From assembly GCA_036553725.1 (NCBI GenBank), contig DATBOO010000193.1:1-41447 (forward strand): 41,447 nt of DNA. The letters run 5' to 3'. Below the pieces are notes generated by a model. The model was not told where the DNA came from, ran no database searches, and saw nothing but the letters and a program-made list of their open reading frames with translations. Position 1 is the first letter of the stretch. Every line of letters begins with the position of its first letter. This DNA is from Bog-756 sp036553725 (lineage in GTDB: Bacteria > Actinomycetota > Acidimicrobiia > Acidimicrobiales > RAAP-2). The position numbers and the translations under genes are program-made. Below, one piece after another: positions 1 through 7,995 of this stretch.

Positions 1-149
1 GCGAAGACGGTGGGGGAGTCGCCGAACAGGGCGGCACGCAGCAGGCCCCAATCGATAACCACCGAGTCCGCCGACCGCTCGAACCGGGCGAGATCGTGGA
101 TCAACTGGACGATGGTGTCCAGATCGTCCTCGGCGGCCGTCCTGATCAT
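1..149 (-). CDS. GNAT family N-acetyltransferase, N-terminal fragment
   Basis: The left window edge cuts this gene, leaving 49 codons from an ATG at 149. The fragment begins MIRTAAEDDLDTIVQLIHDL and continues with an ARFER segment and a LRAALFG segment. This matches the N-terminal beta1-alpha1 region of GNAT acetyltransferases of the diamine/spermidine acetyltransferase type, which transfer acetyl from acetyl-CoA to an amine. The acetyl-CoA binding loop would lie outside the window, so substrate and activity cannot be judged. The frame stays open upstream for 17 codons into the end of the oxidoreductase gene; ATG 149 was chosen because family members start right before the I-R-x-A strand. It lies about 50 bp downstream of the oxidoreductase on the same strand and may be co-transcribed with it. 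Confidence 0.7.
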   Translation of the reverse strand, partial: MIRTAAEDDLDTIVQLIHDLARFERSADSVVIDWGLLRAALFGDSPTVF

Positions 150-196
150 CGAGTGCAGGCTACCGAACGTCCGGGTGGCGGAGTCCAGAGCGTCAC

Positions 197-1165
197 TCAG
201 GGGATGAGGAGCACCCGTCCGAAGGCCTGCCGGCTCTCGATGTAGGCGTGCGCCTCGCCGGCCTGGTCCAGCCCGAACCGTCGGTCGATGACCACCCGGA
301 GGGAGCCGGAGGAGATGTCGTCGAGGTGCCGGGCGATCATGGCGTGGGCGCGGGGATCGAGGAACAGCTCAGCGCCGAGGAAGTAGCCGGTGAGGGTCTG
401 GTTGTTGGGCCGCATCGTCGAGATGTCGAGCGCGGGTGCGAACTCCCTCCCCGCGTCGCCGAAAGTGACGCACCGGCCCCGGTACGCCAGGCAGTGCAGG
501 CTCTTCTGCAGTGTCGAGCCGCCGACCGGGTCCACGATCACGTCGGCCCCCCGCCCGTCGGTCAGGTGGCGCACCTGGTCGACGAAGTCGACCGAGGTGT
601 AGTTGATCCCGTGGTCCAGGCCGAGCTCGCCCAGCCGGTCGAGGCGGGTGTCGCTCGAGGCGGTGGCGATCACCCGGGCGCCGGCCCGCTTGGCCAGCTG
701 GATGGCGGCGATGCCCACCCCACCGGCACCGGCATGGATCAGGGCAGTTTCCCCGGCCCGCAGGTGGCCGAACTCGAACAGGCAGTCATCGGCGGTGCCG
801 AAGGGCACGGGCACGCAGGCGGCGTCCTCGGTCGTCACGCCCGGAGGTACGGCCCAGCAGAACGACTCGCTCACAGCCCGCAGCTCGGCGTGCGAACCGT
901 CGAGGCCGACGGTCACCACCTGGTCCCCCTCCCTCAGGCGGGCCACCCCGTCCCCGGTGCCCACGACGGTGCCGGCGCACTGGTAGCCGACGATGTGGGG
1001 GGTATGGGCCATTTCGCCTCCGAGACGGTTGAGGGTGTCACCGCCCTCGATGCTCACCGCCTCCACCCGCACCAGCACCTCCCCCGACCCGGCGACCGGG
1101 TCGGGGACGTCCTCGTACCGGAACACCTCGGGGCCACCGGTTTCGTAGTACACCGCTGCCTTCAT
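197..1165 (-). CDS. Zinc-independent MDR oxidoreductase (NADPH:quinone reductase-like)
   Basis: This 322-residue protein has the medium-chain dehydrogenase/reductase layout. A GroES-like N-terminal domain starts MKAAVYYETGGPEVF and holds the GYQCAGTVVGTGDGV segment. A Rossmann domain follows, with the nucleotide-binding run AGAGGVGIAAIQLAKRAGA near residues 145-163. The structural-zinc cysteine cluster and the catalytic-zinc ligands of alcohol dehydrogenases are absent, which fits the quinone oxidoreductase/zeta-crystallin branch. Such enzymes reduce quinones or activated alkenes with NADPH in the cytoplasm; the substrate here is unknown. Length is normal. It precedes the cut GNAT gene on the same strand and is divergent from the GGDEF-EAL gene. 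Confidence 0.85.
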   Translation of the reverse strand: MKAAVYYETGGPEVFRYEDVPDPVAGSGEVLVRVEAVSIEGGDTLNRLGGEMAHTPHIVGYQCAGTVVGTGDGVARLREGDQVVTVGLDGSHAELRAVSESFCWAVPPGVTTEDAACVPVPFGTADDCLFEFGHLRAGETALIHAGAGGVGIAAIQLAKRAGARVIATASSDTRLDRLGELGLDHGINYTSVDFVDQVRHLTDGRGADVIVDPVGGSTLQKSLHCLAYRGRCVTFGDAGREFAPALDISTMRPNNQTLTGYFLGAELFLDPRAHAMIARHLDDISSGSLRVVIDRRFGLDQAGEAHAYIESRQAFGRVLLIP

Positions 1166-1480
1166 CGACCTGGCTCACAATCCGTCGGGGGAGGCCAACC
1201 CTAGGCAGCCGGTACCGGGCCCTGCACGGCCGGAGCCCTGGCTGCAGGCGCCGGGAGCATCCGGAGCGGGCGAAGATTGACCGCAGGATCAGACACTAAC
1301 GGTTCAGTAGACCTTTATGTTGAGGGTTCTCCGAGGGCAAAGGTATCGGTGAACCCGGATGCCCTAGGTTCCGCCCATCGTCCGGCCCACGCTTGCGACC
1401 TGGGCCGGGGCGGCTCACGGGGCGCCTGCCGTGTTCGCCGTGGGCGTCAAGTCACGGCACCGCGGCGCCGATAACAGAAC
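1166..1480. other. Divergent intergenic region with two strong hairpins
   Basis: This 315-bp stretch lies between the divergent oxidoreductase and GGDEF-EAL genes, and no credible gene was seen in it. Two inverted repeats stand out on the plus strand. The first, 1324-1356, pairs GGGTTC with GAACCC, has a single T-T mismatch, then pairs CCGA with TCGG around an 11-base loop. The second, 1383-1407, pairs CGGCCCA with TGGGCCG. They lie in the probable 5' leader of the GGDEF-EAL gene. I could not match them to a known riboswitch class. No clear Shine-Dalgarno sequence precedes ATG 1481. Confidence 0.5.
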
Positions 1481-3316
1481 ATGGATCCACTGACCGGTGT
1501 CGAGGCGGGTATCGACGACGGAGGAATCGGAACGGTTCCGCTCGATCCCGGTGGGGAGGGTCGCACCGCGCCCGCGTTGAGCGACGAGAGGATCGCACTG
1601 GGGCTGGCGCTCGAGGCCCGGGCGGTCGAGATCGGCGAGATGGTCGACCGACAGTTCGCCGAGGACCTGAAGGGGAACGCGTTCGTGACCTCCCGCCTGG
1701 CCGCCGAGCTCATCGGCCGGTGGCTCGCCACCGATCGGGCCGCCTCCCCCGACGAGATCGCCACCTTGGCCTCGCAAGGGGAGCAGGCCATCGTGGAGGA
1801 CGCCGTGCTGGCCAGCGTGGCCAAGGCCTACTTCGCCTGGCGGGACATCACCATCGCCGTGCTCACCGAGGAGGCCCGCCGTATCCGGGTCAGCGACGAC
1901 CTGCTCACGATGGCCTGCAATGTCGTGCGCTACAGCGCCGACGGCAGCCTGGTGCGGATCGTCCGCGAATTCGACGACACCCGCCGGGCGCTCCAAAACC
2001 GGCTCCGCCAGGAGCAGGAAACGCTGGCCCACCAGGCGCTACACGACCAGTTGACCGGGCTGCCCAACCGGACCCTGCTCACCGACCGTCTGCGCCAGGT
2101 GGCCCATTCACTCGGCCGCAAGGACAAGACCGCGGTGCTCCTGTACCTGGACCTCGACAACTTCAAGGCCATCAACGACCGCTTCGGTCACCCAGCCGGG
2201 GACGGGCTGCTCATCGAGGTGGCCTCACGCCTCGACGGAGTCGTCCGCTCGTGCGACACCGTGGCCCGGCTGGGCGGCGACGAGTTCGTGATCCTGGCCG
2301 ACGAGCTCGTCGATGCCGATGCCGCCTCCCGATCCCTCGCCGAACGGATCCACCGGGCCATGCTGGCGCCCGTCCTGGTAGGGGACCTGGAGCTGCACAC
2401 CTCGGTGAGCATCGGCATCGCCCCGGTGGTCCCCGACGCCGACCCGGAGGTCTGCCTGGCCCACGCCGACGCCGCCATGTACCAGGCCAAGCGGGGCGGC
2501 CCGGCCCGGTATGAGTCCTACAACCCGGTGATCGGCGAGGACAAGCGCCGGTCCAGCCTGCTGGCCCACGAGCTACGGGTGGCCCACCAACGGGGCCAGC
2601 TGGCCATCCACTACCAGCCGCTCTTCAAGCTGAACGGCGGGATGGTGGGGATGGAGGCCCTGTTGCGCTGGCGGCACCCCGAGCTCGGCACCGTGACCCC
2701 CGATGAGTTCATCCCGCTGCTGGAGCGGAGCCGGGAGATCGTCCCGGTCGGACGCTGGGTGCTCAAAGAGGCGACCCAGCAGTGCCGGCGCTGGCAGGAC
2801 GACGGGAGTCCCGACCTGGTCCTCTCGGTCAACGTCTCGGCCCGGCAGCTGCACGACCCCGACTTCGTCCGCGACGTCCAGACCGCCCTCGGCGAGTCGG
2901 GGCTGGCCGCTGACTCGCTGGTGCTGGAACTGACCGAGACCGCACTGGTCACGGACGTGGGACGGATCGGCTCGGTCATGCGCAAGGTACGGGATCTCGG
3001 GGTGCACCTGGCCCTCGACGACTTCGGCACCGGCTATTCGTCGCTCCTCTATCTGAAGGGCCTGCCCATCGACCGGCTCAAGGTCGATCGGAGCTTCGTG
3101 TCGGGACTGGGAACGTCCGGACAGGATCCCACCGTGATCTCGACGGTGGTCGATCTGGCTCACAAGCTGGGCCTCCAGGTGGTGGCCGAAGGGGTCGAGA
3201 CCGAGGCCGAGCTACAGGCGGTGGAGGCCATGGGCTGCGACGAGGCCCAGGGGTTCCTCCTGGGCCGGCCCGGGCCCCCCGACACCTTCTCCTCTCGGCG
3301 CCGGATACCGGACTGA
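1481..3316 (+). CDS. GGDEF-EAL cyclic-di-GMP turnover protein
   Basis: This 611-residue protein has an N-terminal helical sensory region of about 190 residues, without transmembrane segments, that I cannot assign to a named domain. It is followed by a diguanylate cyclase domain and an EAL phosphodiesterase domain. The cyclase motif is an intact GGDEF (about 265-269), preceded at the standard five-residue distance by RSCD, a product-inhibition I-site of RxxD type. The EAL domain keeps MEALLRW, NVSARQ, TETA, DDFGTGYSS, KVDRSF, AEGVE and QGFLLGRP, which cover the residues known for metal binding and catalysis. Both activities are therefore possible. The last bases of the gene are convergent with the FGGY kinase 21 bp away. 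The ATG start has no obvious Shine-Dalgarno. Confidence 0.92.
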   Translation: MDPLTGVEAGIDDGGIGTVPLDPGGEGRTAPALSDERIALGLALEARAVEIGEMVDRQFAEDLKGNAFVTSRLAAELIGRWLATDRAASPDEIATLASQGEQAIVEDAVLASVAKAYFAWRDITIAVLTEEARRIRVSDDLLTMACNVVRYSADGSLVRIVREFDDTRRALQNRLRQEQETLAHQALHDQLTGLPNRTLLTDRLRQVAHSLGRKDKTAVLLYLDLDNFKAINDRFGHPAGDGLLIEVASRLDGVVRSCDTVARLGGDEFVILADELVDADAASRSLAERIHRAMLAPVLVGDLELHTSVSIGIAPVVPDADPEVCLAHADAAMYQAKRGGPARYESYNPVIGEDKRRSSLLAHELRVAHQRGQLAIHYQPLFKLNGGMVGMEALLRWRHPELGTVTPDEFIPLLERSREIVPVGRWVLKEATQQCRRWQDDGSPDLVLSVNVSARQLHDPDFVRDVQTALGESGLAADSLVLELTETALVTDVGRIGSVMRKVRDLGVHLALDDFGTGYSSLLYLKGLPIDRLKVDRSFVSGLGTSGQDPTVISTVVDLAHKLGLQVVAEGVETEAELQAVEAMGCDEAQGFLLGRPGPPDTFSSRRRIPD

Positions 3317-3337
3317 ACCCGGGCGTCGCCGGGAGCG

Positions 3338-4906
3338 TCATGAGTGGTTGAGCCGGGCGAACATCCGCCTCTGGGCGCGATAGAAGGCCCGGAACCCGGC
3401 GAAGAGCTGGTCGTAGCGCTCACGGTGCTCGGGGTCCGGGCGATGGGTGGCCTCTAGCGGCACCAACGACCGGACCTCACCGGGCTGGACCCGCCGGAGG
3501 GCCATGCCGGCCAGCAGAGCGCTGCCGCGGAGGTTGGCATGCTGGGCATCGGCGACCTGCTCGATGGTCCGGTCGAGGACGTCGGCGTAGATGGAGCACC
3601 AGGGAGATGAGACGGCGCCGCCCCCGATGGCCCGTATCGGGCCGAGCGGGCGGCCGATGAACCGCTCGACGCCTTCGGACAGCCATCGGGTGTTGAGGGC
3701 GACCCCCTCCAACACGGCCCGGGCCAGGTCGGAGTGCGTCGTCTGCAGCGAGAGGTTGTGGATCCCACCCCGGGCCGACCGGTTGTCGACCGGTGACCGC
3801 TCTCCGGCCAGCCAGGGAGTGAATATCACCCCGCCGCTGCCGGGCCCGGACTCCAGGGCGACGGCGATGACGTCGTCGTAGGAGGGGAACTCACCTCCCT
3901 CGGCCAGGCGGTCCCGGAGCCAGGTGAGGGCGGCTCCGCCGGATTCCTGGTTGTTGGCCACCAGGTTGAGGCCGCCGACGACGCCCGGGACGGTGGCGAT
4001 CTGGCGGATCGGGTCGGTCTTCTTCTTGGGGTAGGGACAGCTCACCCAGCTGGTGGTGGAGATGGCCAGGTGGGCCTGGTGGGCGCCCAGGGCGCCGGCG
4101 CCGGCCGCGGCCGAGTGGAGGTCGGGGGTGCCGGCGACGACGGTGACCCCGGGGCCGAGCCCGAGGTCGGCGGCGACGTCCGGCCGAACCGTGCCGATCG
4201 GGCTCCCGGTGGCCACCAGCGGGGGCAGCTTCTTCCATGGCACGCCGGAGGCCCTGATCAACACCGGGTCGTACTCGAGGCGATCGGGGCGCCGGTTGTC
4301 GGTCAGCCACGCGCCGGCCATCGATGCCGGCGATGCGGCCGCCACCCCGGTGAAGCGCATGGAGAGGTAGTCGACCGGCTCCAGGTACCAGCGGGCCGAT
4401 CGCGCCACCGGGCCGAGGTCGTGCTCGAGGAAGAGCATGTGGCCGATGGGGTCGGCCCCCGAGGTCGAGGGAGCCCCTCCGCTGTGCCGGAGCCAGCGGA
4501 GCAGCGCCGGGGCGGAGTAGCCACCGAACGGGCCCCCGACCGCCCGACGGCTCAGGTGGCCCCCCCGGGTGTCGAGCCACAGGAGGCAGTCGCCCACCGG
4601 ACGGCCGGCCCCGTCCACCGGCACGGTGCTGGCCCATTGGCCGGTGCACGAGACCGCCACGATCCGGTCGACCGGCACCGTGCCCGAGCCGATGGCCCGT
4701 CGGGCCGCGGCGCAGATCAGCTGCCACCACTGCTCGGGGTCCTGGGTGGCCCCACCGTCGGGGGTCCGGCTGGTGCCGACCGGCAGATGCTCCCGGCAGG
4801 CGATGACACCGGTGAGCGACACCAGGCCCACCTTGGGCCCCCCGGTGCCGAGGTCGACGGCCAGGACGTACTGGTCGTCGCGCCCGCGGCGCGCCGGCCC
4901 GCTCAC
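3338..4906 (-). CDS. FGGY-family carbohydrate kinase (xylulokinase-like)
   Basis: This 522-residue protein is of the FGGY sugar kinase family, which phosphorylates sugars or polyols with ATP. The N-terminal ATP-binding strand reads VLAVDLGTGGPKVGL. A CTGQWAS segment and a WLDTRGG segment follow, typical of the first actin-like domain. The second domain has a GTPDLHSAAAGAGAL segment carrying the expected catalytic-base Asp, then PWLAGERSPVDN and IRAIGGGAVSSPWC, which resemble xylulokinase and related kinases. Family membership does not fix the substrate. It starts at GTG 4906, 27 bp after the stop of the PLP lyase-like gene on the same strand, so the two are probably translated from one transcript. 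That pairing suggests its product, or a derivative, is the lyase substrate. Confidence 0.88.
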   Translation of the reverse strand: MSGPARRGRDDQYVLAVDLGTGGPKVGLVSLTGVIACREHLPVGTSRTPDGGATQDPEQWWQLICAAARRAIGSGTVPVDRIVAVSCTGQWASTVPVDGAGRPVGDCLLWLDTRGGHLSRRAVGGPFGGYSAPALLRWLRHSGGAPSTSGADPIGHMLFLEHDLGPVARSARWYLEPVDYLSMRFTGVAAASPASMAGAWLTDNRRPDRLEYDPVLIRASGVPWKKLPPLVATGSPIGTVRPDVAADLGLGPGVTVVAGTPDLHSAAAGAGALGAHQAHLAISTTSWVSCPYPKKKTDPIRQIATVPGVVGGLNLVANNQESGGAALTWLRDRLAEGGEFPSYDDVIAVALESGPGSGGVIFTPWLAGERSPVDNRSARGGIHNLSLQTTHSDLARAVLEGVALNTRWLSEGVERFIGRPLGPIRAIGGGAVSSPWCSIYADVLDRTIEQVADAQHANLRGSALLAGMALRRVQPGEVRSLVPLEATHRPDPEHRERYDQLFAGFRAFYRAQRRMFARLNHS

Positions 4907-4933
4907 ATCGGGTGTGCGCGCCGGCCCACGGCG

Positions 4934-6325
4934 TCAGGCGCCGGAGGGAATGGCCTGCTGGGCGTCCATCATGTCGCCCATGACCATCTTGATGAACTCG
5001 TCCGCCTCGTCGGTCATGCCACCGACCACCCCGCCGTAGACAGCCCCCGACTTGGGCGCGTCGGCCGCGTGCTGTCGGGCGTAGACGACCGCTTCGCCCA
5101 GATCGGCGGCGAAGGCGTCGGTCACCCCCTCTTGGGTCTGGGGACGGGTCACGGCCATGTGTAGGGCATTCGGGTACTGCTGGCCGTTGAACCGCCATCC
5201 CCGGAGGCGCATGAAGTCGTTCACGTGGTAGATGTCGAACTCGTCCGAGGTGAAGCTGAACAGGAACGTCGGGTGGCCGATGATCCGGAGCTCCGGGTGG
5301 GACCGGACCGAGGCCAGCATGGCCGCCGAAGTCTCCATGATGGCCTTGGCGTACCCCAGGTAGCCCTCCCGGCCGAGCTGCACCATAGCCGCCCAGGTGG
5401 CTGCGATCAGCCCGCCCGAGCGCGAGCCTTCCATGCCCGGGGAGCAGTACTTGCCACCGCTCCAACCGGTCAGGAAGAAGTACTGGGAGTTGCGGAGCGC
5501 CTTGTCCCGGAAGGTGAGCACCGATGTTCCCTTGAAGGCATAACCGTACTTGTGGGTGTCCGCCGACATCGAGGTGACACCGGGAATCCGGTAGTCGAAC
5601 ACCGGGACGTCGTAGCCCAGCTCCTGAGCGAAGGGAAGGATGAACCCGCCCAGGCAGCCGTCGACGTGGAGCCCGACGCCATGGCGGAGGGCAACGTCGG
5701 ACAGCGCGGCGATGGGGTCGATGGTGCCGTAGCCGTAGTTGCAGGCCGATCCCACGAGGGCCACCGTGTTGCCGTCGATGTGCTCTTCCACCCACTCGGT
5801 GTCGACCTGGGTGGTCACCGGGTCGACGGGGGCCACCTGCAGGTCGACGCCGAACAGGTGGCATGCCTTGTCGAACGCCGGATGGGCCGTCTCGGGCTTG
5901 ATCACATTGGGCCGGCGGATGCCCCGCTCCTTGGCCCCGTGCTCGCGGTAGGCGAGCACGGCGTGGCAGATGCTCCCGGTGCCACCGGTGGCCACGAGCC
6001 CGGCCGGCTCGCCCTGGTCGACCGCCTCGGCGTGGAGGAGATCGAGGGTCATGGCGATGATCTCCGCCTCGAACTTGGTGGCGCTCGGGCAGATGTCCCG
6101 CTGGAGGACGTTGACATGGGCGAAGAGGCCGAATGCATCGTTCATGAACCCGTAGTGGTCGTGGTCGCCGCAGTACATGGTCCCCGAGCACTTACCCGAC
6201 TCCCAACTGGCGTCCTCCTCGGTGGCCATGGTCCGCAGCGTCTCGAGGATCTGTTCCCGGGGGGTTCCGTGTCGGGGGAGCCGGCGGTGGACCTCGAATC
6301 GGTCCTCGTAGGGGAAGGTGCTCAT
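4934..6325 (-). CDS. PLP-dependent lyase, sphingosine-1-phosphate lyase-like
   Basis: This 463-residue enzyme is of the group II PLP decarboxylase/S1P-lyase fold. The segment SADTHKYGYAFKG carries the expected Schiff-base lysine K259 and a second conserved lysine K265, nearly as in human and yeast S1P lyases. Other shared blocks are SGTMYCGD, FEAEIIAMTLDLLH, VDGCLGGF, GSRSGGLIAATWAAM and the late GAVYGGVVGGMT. The usual GGTES motif is GGTGS here, with Glu replaced by Gly. Known S1P lyases cleave a phosphorylated long-chain base into an aldehyde and phosphoethanolamine; eukaryotic ones are membrane anchored, and no anchor is seen here. ATG 6325 was chosen for the AAGGAG seven bases upstream; the open frame extends further but without matching blocks. 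The FGGY kinase follows within 27 bp. Confidence 0.85.
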   Translation of the reverse strand: MSTFPYEDRFEVHRRLPRHGTPREQILETLRTMATEEDASWESGKCSGTMYCGDHDHYGFMNDAFGLFAHVNVLQRDICPSATKFEAEIIAMTLDLLHAEAVDQGEPAGLVATGGTGSICHAVLAYREHGAKERGIRRPNVIKPETAHPAFDKACHLFGVDLQVAPVDPVTTQVDTEWVEEHIDGNTVALVGSACNYGYGTIDPIAALSDVALRHGVGLHVDGCLGGFILPFAQELGYDVPVFDYRIPGVTSMSADTHKYGYAFKGTSVLTFRDKALRNSQYFFLTGWSGGKYCSPGMEGSRSGGLIAATWAAMVQLGREGYLGYAKAIMETSAAMLASVRSHPELRIIGHPTFLFSFTSDEFDIYHVNDFMRLRGWRFNGQQYPNALHMAVTRPQTQEGVTDAFAADLGEAVVYARQHAADAPKSGAVYGGVVGGMTDEADEFIKMVMGDMMDAQQAIPSGA

Positions 6326-6452
6326 GGGATGACTCCTTGACTGGCCGAGGCCTCGCTCCTCGCGGACCCGTGCTGGCTGCACGGTACACGGCAACACCTC
6401 GGTCCGGATGCGCTCGCCGGCCGGGGCCAGCCGCTCACCCGACGTGGCCCCG

Positions 6453-7964
6453 TCAGCCCCTCTGACGGAGGGGAGTCGCCTCCAGCGCACAGTGGGTGAG
6501 GACCTCGGATGGCCCGGCCTCCGACGGCTCGAGGTCCGGGGCCGGGTTCCTGATCCCCACCGCGGCCAGCACCCCGCCGGCGATGCACCACGATCCGGCG
6601 ATGAGCACCGCCCGTTGGAACCCGTGGGCCAGGGCATGGGGGTGGAGGTAGCTCAATCCGGAGATCCCTCCCAGTGCGGGCAGCACCGCCACCGCGATGA
6701 GCCCCCCGATCCGGGCCACATCGTTGTTGACGGCCGAGGCCAGTCCCGCGTGCCTCTCCGATACCGTGCCGAGGGCGGTGGCGGTCAGCGGGGCCACGGT
6801 GGTGGCCAGGCCGAGGCCGATGACCAGCACGGCCGGCAGCACCCTGGTCACATAGGACGAGCCCTGCGGGGCGCGGGCGAGCAGGGCCAGGCCGATGCCC
6901 ACCACCACCGGACCGACGCTCATCTGCAACCGGGGCCCGATCGACGCGGCGATCCGCCCCGAGCGGGCCGAGAGGGCCAGCATCATCACGGTGATGGGCA
7001 GTAGGGCGGCCCCCGACGCCAGCGGTGAATAGTGGTCGACCACCTGCAGCACCACCGGGAGGAGGAACAGTACGCCGCCCAGCCCCGCATAGACGACGAA
7101 GGTCACGGCATTGGTCACCGCGAACTGCTGGTTGCGGAAGAGGCCCAGGGGAAGCATGGGCGCGGGGGATCGGTGCTCGACCAGGCCGAACGACAGGACG
7201 CCGACCAGTCCGACGGCCAGGGCCACCAGCACCTGGCCCGACGCCCACCCGCCTGTCGGGCCTTCGATCAGAGCGTAGGCGATCGCCGCCAGCGACACGG
7301 TGGCCAGCGCCGCGCCCTCCAGGTCGAGGCGCCCGGTCACCGTGGTGTCGCGCGACTCGGGGACGTGCCGGGCCGACAACACCAGCACCACGGCCCCGAG
7401 GGGGACGTTGATGAGGAAGATCCAGCGCCACGATGCGGCGGTGATCAGGTACCCGCCGAGCAGGGGTCCGGCGGCGGTGGCCACCCCGCCCAGGCCGGAC
7501 CAGGCCCCGATGGCCTCACCTCGATCGGCGGGGGAGAACGAAGCCTCCAAGATGGCCAGGCTCCCCGGGGTGAGCAGCGCCCCGCCGACCCCCTGGAGGA
7601 CCCGGGTGGCGATGAGCTGACCCGATCCACTGGAGACTGCGCACGCGGCCGAGGCCAGCGCGAACCAGCCGACCCCGATCATGAAGATCCGCCGGCGGCC
7701 GTAGCGATCGCCCAGCGACCCACCCAGCAGCAGCAGGGACGACAGGGTCAGGGTGTAGCCGGTCACCACCCACTGCAGGGTCCCGAGGGAGGCATGGAAG
7801 TCCCGCCCGATGGTCGGGAGCGCCACGCCGATCACCGTGGCGTCGATGGCGGCCATGCCCGAGCCCAGCACGGTGGCGGCGATCACCCAGCGGCCTACGG
7901 TCGAACGGTACCGGAGCATCCCGGCGTCCCCGGACCCGTCCTGGGTCTCGGGACGTGGGGCCAT
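6453..7964 (-). CDS. MFS transporter, DHA2 (14-TMS) drug:H+ antiporter-like
   Basis: This 503-residue protein is almost wholly hydrophobic after a 30-residue cytoplasmic N-terminus, with a length fitting 14 membrane helices. It shows the DHA2 signature: a first helix with GMAAIDATVIGVALPTIG, motif A GGSLGDRYGRRRIF between helices 2 and 3, and motif C AAGPLLGGYL in helix 5, followed by SWRWIFLINVPLG. Motif C is characteristic of the antiporter (export) branch. It lies upstream of the PLP lyase-like gene on the same strand with a 127-bp gap. Co-transcription with the lyase and kinase is possible but not shown. The substrate cannot be deduced. No clear Shine-Dalgarno precedes ATG 7964. Confidence 0.9.
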   Translation of the reverse strand: MAPRPETQDGSGDAGMLRYRSTVGRWVIAATVLGSGMAAIDATVIGVALPTIGRDFHASLGTLQWVVTGYTLTLSSLLLLGGSLGDRYGRRRIFMIGVGWFALASAACAVSSGSGQLIATRVLQGVGGALLTPGSLAILEASFSPADRGEAIGAWSGLGGVATAAGPLLGGYLITAASWRWIFLINVPLGAVVLVLSARHVPESRDTTVTGRLDLEGAALATVSLAAIAYALIEGPTGGWASGQVLVALAVGLVGVLSFGLVEHRSPAPMLPLGLFRNQQFAVTNAVTFVVYAGLGGVLFLLPVVLQVVDHYSPLASGAALLPITVMMLALSARSGRIAASIGPRLQMSVGPVVVGIGLALLARAPQGSSYVTRVLPAVLVIGLGLATTVAPLTATALGTVSERHAGLASAVNNDVARIGGLIAVAVLPALGGISGLSYLHPHALAHGFQRAVLIAGSWCIAGGVLAAVGIRNPAPDLEPSEAGPSEVLTHCALEATPLRQRG

Positions 7965-7995
7965 GGTGACTACGGTGCCACATACCGGGCACCGA

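Noticed and set aside
1324..1407. A c-di-GMP-I riboswitch upstream of the GGDEF-EAL gene
   Set aside because: The hairpins are real, but the conserved tetraloop, receptor and joining bases of that class are not present.
3891..6191. A 766-codon open frame on the minus strand across the kinase and lyase genes
   Set aside because: Its translation is Arg/Gly/Pro-rich and has no family motifs, while the other frames encode well-matched enzymes. It is a by-product of high GC.
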